From an uncultured Lachnospiraceae bacterium (GTDB taxonomy: Bacteria; Bacillota; Clostridia; Lachnospirales; Lachnospiraceae): DNA of 62,442 nucleotides. Made by a program: the position numbers and the translations under genes. Shown here piece after piece: positions 56,827-62,442 of this stretch; position 1 is the stretch's first letter, and every line of letters starts with the position of its first letter. The stretch spans positions 1 to 62,442 of the forward strand of contig CALWLA010000012.1 of the NCBI GenBank assembly GCA_944381405.1. Direction: 5' to 3'. The notes beneath the pieces are model-generated. The model did no database searches, was not told the origin of the DNA, and was given only the letters and a program-made list of their open reading frames with translations.

Positions 56827-57249
56827 ATGATGATAAAAGAAACACATTCAGAAAAAGAAACCTTTGATTACGCCATGGCTCTGGGGCAAAAAGCGCAGCC
56901 TGGCAGCATCTACTGCCTGGACGGAGATCTGGGGACCGGAAAAACCGTCTTTGCAAAGGGCTTTGCCAGAGGCCTCGGCATAGAGGAGCCTGTGACCTCG
57001 CCCACCTTTACCATCGTAAAGGAATACGAGGGGGGAAGGCTTCCCCTCTATCATTTCGACGTATACCGGATCGCCGATCCGGACGAGATGTATGCCATCG
57101 GTTATGAGGATTATTTTTACGGAGAGGGCGTCTGCCTTGTGGAGTGGAGCCAGCTGATCGAGGAGCTTCTGCCGGAGCAGGCGGTGCGCATCCGTATCGA
57201 AAAGGATCCGGAAAAGGGCTTCGATTACCGCCGGATCTGTATCGGATAA
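56827..57249 (+). CDS. tsaE: tRNA threonylcarbamoyladenosine biosynthesis ATPase TsaE
   Basis: It is the ATPase that drives the TsaB-TsaD complex in t6A37 synthesis on ANN-decoding tRNAs. The 140-residue protein has the P-loop DGDLGTGKTVFAKG, VTSPTFTIVKEYEG and YHFDVYRI, and VEWSQLIEELLP. No Shine-Dalgarno site is visible and the -10 promoter element is immediately upstream; a second ATG at 56830 is possible. It begins the tsaE-tsaB run. Confidence 0.94.
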   Translation: MMIKETHSEKETFDYAMALGQKAQPGSIYCLDGDLGTGKTVFAKGFARGLGIEEPVTSPTFTIVKEYEGGRLPLYHFDVYRIADPDEMYAIGYEDYFYGEGVCLVEWSQLIEELLPEQAVRIRIEKDPEKGFDYRRICIG

Positions 57250-57263
57250 GGAAAGGAAACACA

Positions 57264-58109
57264 TTGAAAATTCTTGGAATAGAGGCCTCAGGCCTGGTCG
57301 CTTCCACCGCTCTGTGGGAGGACGGGGTGCTGCGGGCCGAGTACACAGTCAACAACAAGCTGACCCATTCCCAGACCCTGCTTCCCATGACGGAGGATAT
57401 GCTGAACCGGGAGGGAACAGCGCTTTCGGAGCTGGACGCCATAGCGGTATCCGCAGGCCCCGGTTCTTTTACGGGACTGCGCATCGGGGCGGCTACAGCC
57501 AAGGGGCTGGCCTTGGCTCTGGACCTGCCGGTGATCTCCGTCTCCTCCCTGCGGGCGCTGCGGGAAAATCTGGCGGAGACGGATGGCGTGATCGTTCCCA
57601 TCATGGATGCCAGAAGAGGCCAGGTATACTGCGGCGCATGGCAGGGGGAGCAGGCTCTTTTTCCGGAGCAGGCCCTTCCGGTGGAAGAACTGCTGGCGCT
57701 GCTTGGGCAGAGCCTGCAGCAGGGCCCGGAGGAGCTGAAGGGGTGCTGCGTGACCTTTCTGGGGGACGGGGTACCGCCCTATCGGGAAAAAATCGAAGCC
57801 GGCGCTGATTTCAGGATCCGCTTCGCCTCCGGAGCCAACGGCAGGCAGCGGGCGGCTTCCACCGCTCAGCTGGGAGGAAGGCTTTATGCGGAATGGCTTT
57901 CGGAATGCGGCCTCTCTGCCCGGGAGGCAAAGGCGCTGGGAGCCCTGGAGCTTGAGAGACGGGGGCTTTTTACGGAAACGGTCATGCTTTCCGACAGACT
58001 GACGCCCAGTTATCTGCGGAAGCCCCAGGCGGAACGGGAAAAGGAGGCGGGCCTTCTGGAGGACGCGGGCCAGAAGAGCCTCCGGAAGATCGCCAGAGGG
58101 GATAAATAA
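57264..58109 (+). CDS. tsaB: tRNA threonylcarbamoyladenosine biosynthesis protein TsaB
   Basis: TsaB is the ASKHA-fold partner of TsaD in t6A formation. The 281-residue protein starts (TTG at 57264, GGAAAGG upstream) with KILGIEASG and carries AGPGSFTGLRIGAATAKGLA and VPIMDARRGQVYCG. The frame is open far upstream, but that part lies inside tsaE. The C-terminal 60 residues (from about 220) extend past the usual fold and include SYLRKPQAEREKE. It follows tsaE after 14 nt; NfeD-like and rimI genes follow. Confidence 0.93.
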   Translation: MKILGIEASGLVASTALWEDGVLRAEYTVNNKLTHSQTLLPMTEDMLNREGTALSELDAIAVSAGPGSFTGLRIGAATAKGLALALDLPVISVSSLRALRENLAETDGVIVPIMDARRGQVYCGAWQGEQALFPEQALPVEELLALLGQSLQQGPEELKGCCVTFLGDGVPPYREKIEAGADFRIRFASGANGRQRAASTAQLGGRLYAEWLSECGLSAREAKALGALELERRGLFTETVMLSDRLTPSYLRKPQAEREKEAGLLEDAGQKSLRKIARGDK

Positions 58110-58119
58110 GGCCCCGGGA

Positions 58120-58190
58120 ACAGACTGAGATGCGTAAGGTTCTGTGAAGAGACTGATATGCGTAAAGCCCGGGGACAGACTGACATGCCG
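58120..58190 (+). repeat. Three imperfect direct repeats between tsaB and the nfeD-like gene
   Basis: ACAGACTGAGATGCGTAA (58120-58137), AGAGACTGATATGCGTAA (58148-58165) and ACAGACTGACATGCCGG (58175-58191) recur at 27-28-bp spacing in the short gap between the genes. Confidence 0.65.
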
Positions 58191-58215
58191 GAAACGGCAG
58201 GAGAAAGGAGACGCT

Positions 58216-58686
58216 ATGGGATTTGATTCCATCGGCTGGATCATCGTAATGGTAATCGCCGCTGTGGCGGAGCTTCTGACGGCGGCCATGGTTTCCGTCT
58301 GGTTCGTGGCGGGAGCGGCAGCAGCCTTTCTGCTGAGCTTTTTTCCGGTGCCGCCTCTGGGACAGTGGCTCTGCTTTGCCCTGGTATCCCTGGCGGTGCT
58401 GCTTCTGTTCCGCAAAAAGGCGGTGCAGCGGATTCAGGAAAAACATGTGGCCACCAACGCGGACAGCCTGGTAGGCCAGATATTGACGGTGCAGGAAACC
58501 GTGGACAATGAAAAAGAAACCGGACGCATCGGCTTCCGGGATCAGGAGTGGATGGCCAGGACCGAAACGGCGGGCCAGATCATTCCCGCAGGAAGCCGGG
58601 CACAGGTGCTCAGGATCGAGGGCGTCCGGCTCATCGTAAAGCCTGCGGAGGAGCAGGCGGAAACTCATGGAACGGACAGAGCGTAA
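58216..58686 (+). CDS. NfeD-like membrane protein
   Basis: The 156-residue protein has two or three membrane helices (about 8-27, 30-46, 52-70) and a C-terminal OB-fold domain (about 85-150; LVGQILTVQETVDN, TGRIGFRDQEW), the arrangement of NfeD1b proteins that partner with flotillin-type proteins in membrane organisation. AAAGGAG precedes the ATG. It is inserted between tsaB and rimI, genes that are usually adjacent, and overlaps rimI by 20 nt. No flotillin gene is nearby. Confidence 0.85.
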   Translation: MGFDSIGWIIVMVIAAVAELLTAAMVSVWFVAGAAAAFLLSFFPVPPLGQWLCFALVSLAVLLLFRKKAVQRIQEKHVATNADSLVGQILTVQETVDNEKETGRIGFRDQEWMARTETAGQIIPAGSRAQVLRIEGVRLIVKPAEEQAETHGTDRA

Positions 58687-59140
58687 GGAAGGACTGCGGT
58701 ATTTTGCCCTGGGGGCTTCGGAGGCAGAGGCCTGGCTGCCGCAGCTTACGGCCCTGGACGAGCTGATCTTTCCGGGACATCCCTGGGGGGAGGAGACCTT
58801 CCGGAAAAATGCGGAAAACAGCTATGATACATTGTTGTTATGCGCAGAAGCGGACAGGCTGCTGGGCTTTGGCATCCTGCGGCTCTTAGGGGATGGAGAG
58901 ATCCTTCTGATCGGCGTGGAGCCTGCCGAAAGGCGGCGGGGCATCGGAAGGCGGCTTTTGGAGGAACTTCTGGAACGGGCCGGAGAGGCTGCGGTTTTTC
59001 TGGAGGTGCGGGAAAGCAATAAGGGGGCGAAAGCCCTTTACGAGAGCTGCGGCTTCCGGGTGACCGGCCGCAGAAAAGACTACTATGAGCATCCCAGGGA
59101 GGATGCGGTTTTGATGGAAAGAAGGGGCGGAGGCCCCTGA
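58667..59140 (+). CDS. rimI: Ribosomal protein S18-alanine N-acetyltransferase
   Basis: The 157-residue GNAT protein has the acetyl-CoA loop RRRGIGRRLLEELL (about 86-99), LEVRESNKGAKALYESCGF and GRRKDYYEHP, typical of RimI, which acetylates the N-terminal alanine of ribosomal protein S18. Its position in a tsaB-rimI-tsaD cluster is common. It overlaps the nfeD-like gene by 20 nt, so the two are translated in a coupled way. Confidence 0.9.
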   Translation: MERTERKEGLRYFALGASEAEAWLPQLTALDELIFPGHPWGEETFRKNAENSYDTLLLCAEADRLLGFGILRLLGDGEILLIGVEPAERRRGIGRRLLEELLERAGEAAVFLEVRESNKGAKALYESCGFRVTGRRKDYYEHPREDAVLMERRGGGP

Positions 59141-59184
59141 TGGAGAGACAGGGCGCAAGTCCCTGAGAAAAAGGAGGACAGGAC

Positions 59185-60105
59185 ATGCTGGATGTTTGCT
59201 TGCTGGGAACAGGCGGGATGATGCCCATGCCGAAGCGCTGGCTCACCTCCCTGATGCTGCGGTGTGACGGCTCCAATCTGCTGATCGACTGCGGCGAGGG
59301 GACCCAGATCGCCATGAAGGAGGTGGGATGGTCTCCCAAGCCCATCGACGTGATGTGCTTTACCCATTACCATGCGGATCATATTTCAGGGCTTCCGGGC
59401 ATCCTCCTGTCCATGGGCAACGCTGACCGGAGGGAGCCGGTGGTGATGGTGGGACCCAAGGGCCTGTTCAATGTGGTAAGATCCCTGCGGTCCATCGCGC
59501 CGGAGCTGCCCTTTGAGCTCCGGTTCGTGGAGCTGGATCAGAATACAGAGCAGTACCGGCTGGGACCCTATATCCTGAACTGCTTTAAGGTCAACCACAA
59601 CATCAGCTGTTACGGTTATTCCGTCACCATTCCCAGAAAGGGCCTGTTTGACGCGGCTGCGGCAAAGGAAAAAAACATCCCTCTGAAATTCTGGAACCGT
59701 CTCCAGCATGGAGAGACGGTCAAGGATCCGGATACCGGCATTACCTACCGGCCGGAGATGGTGATGGGCCCTGACCGGAAGGGAATCAAGGTGACCTACA
59801 CCACCGACAGCCGCCCCTGCGACAATATCCGGAAGGCGGCGGCGGAGTCGGATCTGTTTATCTGCGAGGGCATGTACGGGGAACCGGGCATGGAGGAAAA
59901 GGCCAGAGGCTACAAGCATATGACCATGTATGAGGCGGCCCGGATGGCCCGGGAGGCGGAGATTCCGCCCAAGGAGCTGTGGCTGACCCATTACAGCCCT
60001 TCCATGCTGCATCCGAAGCAGTATCTGGAGGAGGTCAGGAAGATCTTCCCCAATACGAAATGCGGAAAGGACGGCATGCAGACGGAGCTGTTGTACGAGG
60101 ACTGA
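59185..60105 (+). CDS. rnz: Ribonuclease Z
   Basis: It cleaves the 3' trailer of tRNA precursors that lack encoded CCA. The 306-residue metallo-beta-lactamase-fold protein has [14 protein letters not shown] (zinc ligands), [32 protein letters not shown] and LTHYSPSM. Both tRNA-Ser genes at the end of this window lack an encoded CCA, so they would be substrates. It lies between rimI and tsaD; AAGGAGG precedes the ATG. Confidence 0.92.
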   Translation: MLDVCLLGTGGMMPMPKRWLTSLMLRCDGSNLLIDCGEGTQIAMKEVGWSPKPIDVMCFTHYHADHISGLPGILLSMGNADRREPVVMVGPKGLFNVVRSLRSIAPELPFELRFVELDQNTEQYRLGPYILNCFKVNHNISCYGYSVTIPRKGLFDAAAAKEKNIPLKFWNRLQHGETVKDPDTGITYRPEMVMGPDRKGIKVTYTTDSRPCDNIRKAAAESDLFICEGMYGEPGMEEKARGYKHMTMYEAARMAREAEIPPKELWLTHYSPSMLHPKQYLEEVRKIFPNTKCGKDGMQTELLYED

Positions 60106-60109
60106 TGGG

Positions 60110-61147
60110 ATGATGGAAGAAAAGGAAAAAAAGGATCTTTATATACTGGGCATCGAAAGCTCCTGCGATGAGACGGCGGCTGCGGTGGTGAAAAACGGAC
60201 GCCAGGTGCTGTCCAATGTCATTTCCTCCCAGATCGACATCCATACGATCTACGGAGGCGTGGTGCCGGAGATCGCATCCCGTCTCCATTGCGAAAACAT
60301 CAACGGCGTTATCCGCCTGGCCTTAAAGGAGGCGGGAATGGATTTTTCCGGCATCGACGCCATCGCGGTGACCTATGGCCCGGGTCTTGTGGGGGCGCTT
60401 TTGGTGGGGGTTTCCGAGGCAAAGGCGCTGGCCTATGCCCTGGGGAAGCCTCTGGTGGGAGTGCATCATATCGAGGGACATGTGGCGGCAAATTTCCTGG
60501 AGTATCCGGAGCTTGAGCCACCCTTTGTATGCCTGATCGTTTCCGGAGGACATACCCACCTGGTGATCGTGCGGGATTACGGAAGCTTTGAGATCATCGG
60601 CAGGAGCCAGGACGACGCGGCGGGAGAGGCCTACGACAAGGTGGCCCGGGCGGTGGGCCTGGGTTATCCCGGGGGCCCGAAGGTGGACCGGGCGGCCAGA
60701 GAGGGGAATCCCTATGCCATCGTCTTCCCAAAGGGGGAGGTGCGGGATCATCCCTACGACTTTACCTTTTCAGGCCTGAAATCTGCGGTACTGAATCACA
60801 TCAACAAGGCACATATGACAGGGGAGGAGATCAACGTGGCGGATCTTACGGCCTCCTTCCAGTATACGGTGGTGGAGGCGCTGGTATCCAGGACCATAGA
60901 TTGCGCCAAAGCCTACGGCTTTCACAAGGTGGCCATGGCCGGCGGCGTTTCCGCCAACAGCGCCCTGCGGAAAGCCATGCAGGAGGCCTGTGAGAAAAAC
61001 GGCATGAGCTGCTATTATCCTGCGCCGGTGTTCTGTACGGACAACGCCGCCATGATCGCGGCGGCGGGATACTATGAATATCTCAAGGGCAGCCGGGCGG
61101 GCACGGACCTGAATGCGGTGCCGAATCTGAAGCTGGGAGAGCGTTAA
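60110..61147 (+). CDS. tsaD: tRNA N6-adenosine threonylcarbamoyltransferase TsaD
   Basis: It transfers threonylcarbamoyl from its AMP ester to A37 of tRNA. The 345-residue ASKHA protein shows [27 protein letters not shown], the metal-binding [29 protein letters not shown] and [13 protein letters not shown] at 60110 or 60113 follows rnz by 4 to 7 nt. With TsaE and TsaB this gives all but the TsaC-type synthase, which is not in the window. Confidence 0.97.
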   Translation: MMEEKEKKDLYILGIESSCDETAAAVVKNGRQVLSNVISSQIDIHTIYGGVVPEIASRLHCENINGVIRLALKEAGMDFSGIDAIAVTYGPGLVGALLVGVSEAKALAYALGKPLVGVHHIEGHVAANFLEYPELEPPFVCLIVSGGHTHLVIVRDYGSFEIIGRSQDDAAGEAYDKVARAVGLGYPGGPKVDRAAREGNPYAIVFPKGEVRDHPYDFTFSGLKSAVLNHINKAHMTGEEINVADLTASFQYTVVEALVSRTIDCAKAYGFHKVAMAGGVSANSALRKAMQEACEKNGMSCYYPAPVFCTDNAAMIAAAGYYEYLKGSRAGTDLNAVPNLKLGER

Positions 61148-61234
61148 AAGAAACGGGCGAGCCGGGCCGAAAAAAAGCGCGCCGGGCCGAAAATGGCCTT
61201 GCATACCGGGGATGAGGAAAACAGGGGGTTACAT

Positions 61235-61981
61235 ATGGCAGAGGAAATGGAGAAAAAACCGAAATACACGGCCATCGTGCTGGCGGCAGGAAGCGGGACC
61301 CGTATGGGATCGCCGGTGAAGAAACAGTACATGGAGCTTTGCGGGCTCCCTGTGGTGGTACACAGCCTGCGGCAGTTTGAAGAAAATCCTCAGATATCCT
61401 CCGTTGTGCTGGTGACAGGCAAGGAGGATCTGCAGTACGCCCTTTCCATGAGCCTGAAATATGAACTCCACAAGGTGAAAAACATCGTGGAGGGCGGAGA
61501 CATGCGTTTCCGTTCGGTCTATAACGGCCTGAGGGCCGTGGATCCGGATACGGACTATCTGCTGATCCACGACGGCGCCCGTCCCATGCTGAGCCAGGAG
61601 CTCATCGACCGGTGCTGCCGGGAGGTGGCCATCGCAAAGGCCTGTGTGGCGGCGGTCCCCGTAAAGGACACCATCAAGCGGGCGGACAAGGAGGGCTTTG
61701 CGGCGGAGACCCTGGACCGCTCCGCCCTTTACAGCGTCCAGACGCCCCAGGCGTTTTCCTATCCGCTGTTTGTGGAGGCCTACCGGAAACTGCTGCATAC
61801 CATACAGGAATACCATCCGGACGTGTCCAAGATCACGGACGATGCCATGATCGTGGAAGGGATGACGGACCGGAAAATCCGGCTGATTCCAGGGGACTAC
61901 CGGAACATCAAGATCACTACGCCGGAGGATATGCTGGTGGCAGAGGCCTTTCTCCAGTGGAAAAACACCCTGGAATCTTAA
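61235..61981 (+). CDS. ispD: 2-C-methyl-D-erythritol 4-phosphate cytidylyltransferase
   Basis: IspD activates MEP with CTP in the non-mevalonate isoprenoid pathway. The 248-residue nucleotidyltransferase has AIVLAAGSGTRMGSPVKKQY (substrate loop), LLIHDGARPML, VPVKDTIK, QTPQAF and TDDAMIVE. AGGGGG at 61223-61228 selects the ATG at 61235. Just upstream are two copies of GCCGGGCCGAAAA (within 61157-61194). A close homologue, bifunctional cytidylyltransferases for polyol phosphates, is less likely. Confidence 0.9.
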   Translation: MAEEMEKKPKYTAIVLAAGSGTRMGSPVKKQYMELCGLPVVVHSLRQFEENPQISSVVLVTGKEDLQYALSMSLKYELHKVKNIVEGGDMRFRSVYNGLRAVDPDTDYLLIHDGARPMLSQELIDRCCREVAIAKACVAAVPVKDTIKRADKEGFAAETLDRSALYSVQTPQAFSYPLFVEAYRKLLHTIQEYHPDVSKITDDAMIVEGMTDRKIRLIPGDYRNIKITTPEDMLVAEAFLQWKNTLES

Positions 61982-62009
61982 AAGATTGTGGAAAAACCAG
62001 AAAAAGTGC

Positions 62010-62038
62010 TTGACTTTTCCGGAAAGCTCAATTATTAT
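62010..62038 (+). promoter_or_regulatory. Promoter of the tRNA-Ser genes
   Basis: TTGACT at 62010-62015 and TATTAT at 62033-62038 are 17 bp apart, 37 bp before the first tRNA. Confidence 0.75.
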
Positions 62039-62075
62039 ATTTTAGCACGCTTTCGAAAGGCGGGCTTTCAAATAT

Positions 62076-62161
62076 GGAAAGGTATCGAAGTGGTCATAAC
62101 GAGGCGGTCTTGAAAACCGTTTGTCCGCAAGGGCGCGTGGGTTCGAATCCCACCCTTTCCG
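62076..62161 (+). tRNA. tRNA-Ser (anticodon TGA)
   Basis: The acceptor stem GGAAAGG (62076-62082) pairs with CCTTTCC (62154-62160), with discriminator G at 62161. The anticodon loop CTTGAAA places TGA at 62111-62113; a long variable arm (TTGTCCGCAAGGGCG region) and the T-loop GTTCGAATCC are present. CCA is not encoded. Confidence 0.96.
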
Positions 62162-62212
62162 TCTCGCGGACCATTACCGGCACGCGGTAAATATTGATAC
62201 ATCATTTATTCA

Positions 62213-62301
62213 GCAGAAGTACCCAAGTGGCTGAAGGGGCTCCCCTGGAAAGGGAGTAGGCTGTTAATAGCGGCGCGAGGGTTCAAATCCCTCCTTCTGC
62301 G
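62213..62301 (+). tRNA. tRNA-Ser (anticodon GGA)
   Basis: The acceptor stem GCAGAAG (62213-62219) pairs with CTTCTGC (62294-62300), discriminator G at 62301. The anticodon stem CTCCC/GGGAG holds the loop CTGGAAA with GGA at 62247-62249; the long variable arm and GTTCAAATCC T-loop fit class II serine tRNA. CCA is not encoded. Confidence 0.97.
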
Positions 62302-62351
62302 CTCCGGTTTTCAGAGCTTCAAAAAAGTTTTGAAAATCGCAAAAAAAGTCC

Positions 62352-62442
62352 TTGACAAAAGGGAGAGCGAAGTGCTAAGATAAGCGGGCTGTCCGAAAGG
62401 AAAAGGACAGAGCACCTTGAAAAGAGAAGATAGAAACAGTTA
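62352..62442 (+). promoter_or_regulatory. Strong promoter and leader, probably of an rRNA operon
   Basis: TTGACA at 62352-62357 and TAAGAT at 62376-62381 (18-bp spacer, extended TGC) are followed by a leader hairpin CTGTCC (62389-62394) / GGACAG (62405-62410) and GAGCACCTTGAAAAG, which resembles rRNA operon leaders of Firmicutes. No coding frame begins before the window ends, so the rRNA identity is an inference. Confidence 0.5.

Noticed and set aside
57144-57263. N-terminal extension of TsaB inside tsaE
   Set aside because: It overlaps the end of tsaE in another frame; family alignment starts at KILGIEASG.

Overview
The window is a gene-dense, GC-rich chromosomal segment of a Gram-positive anaerobe of the Clostridia, most likely a member of the Lachnospiraceae. 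This placement is an inference from gene content and order: rho beside an aspartate-family amino-acid cluster, a serC-serA-DUF1015 run, the prmA/rsmE/cysteine desulfurase/thiI backbone, ireB-ruvX-DUF1292, pyruvate phosphate dikinase, and a tsaE-tsaB-rimI-tsaD cluster. Strong AGGAGG-type ribosome binding sites and TTGACA/TATAAT promoters are visible throughout. I see no insertion sequence, prophage or CRISPR array.

Layout. 1-6.1 kb: rho, a coiled-coil lipoprotein, and a leftward hom-lysC-asd operon. 6.3-14.7 kb: thrC, thrB, a conserved hypothetical gene, serC, serA, DUF1015, and a secreted 5'-nucleotidase carrying an internal LysM. Together with hom-lysC-asd these genes make threonine and serine. 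14.8-20.4 kb: a PsiE-like membrane protein, prmA, nnr, rsmE and a cysteine desulfurase. 20.4-30.7 kb: a catabolic locus for Amadori (fructosamine) compounds. It has three different FrlB-like SIS deglycases, a GntR regulator, an FrlC-like epimerase, an FrlD-like kinase, a binding protein with two permeases but no ATPase, and a HAD phosphatase, expressed from at least five promoters. It lies, with a YitT-like gene, between the cysteine desulfurase and thiI, two genes that are functional partners.

30.9-49.5 kb: yitT, thiI, an HPr-like protein without the catalytic histidine, mtaB, ireB-ruvX-DUF1292, RNase J, an MltG-like protein without its catalytic domain, a trmR/trhP-like pair for tRNA wobble-uridine modification, a DUF218 protein, an M16C peptidase, era, recO, glycyl-tRNA synthetase, and a histidine kinase/response regulator pair. 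49.5-52.5 kb: a 360-bp intergenic region with a near-consensus promoter, a palindrome and a hairpin but no gene, then ppdK. 52.7-54.3 kb is a decayed patch: a small membrane protein, a GNAT gene with an internal deletion, and a symporter truncated at both ends. 54.3-62 kb: a membrane-anchored nuclease, a NapH-like Fe-S membrane protein, two small hypothetical genes, the t6A set tsaE-tsaB-(nfeD)-rimI-rnz-tsaD, ispD, two tRNA-Ser genes, and at the right edge a strong promoter whose leader probably begins an rRNA operon.

Taken together the window is housekeeping (amino-acid synthesis, RNA modification and decay, translation) interrupted by one accessory sugar-amine catabolic locus and one scar of gene decay. 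Coordinates use the start codon I judged most likely from the ribosome binding site and family length. Nothing was computed beyond reading the sequence.
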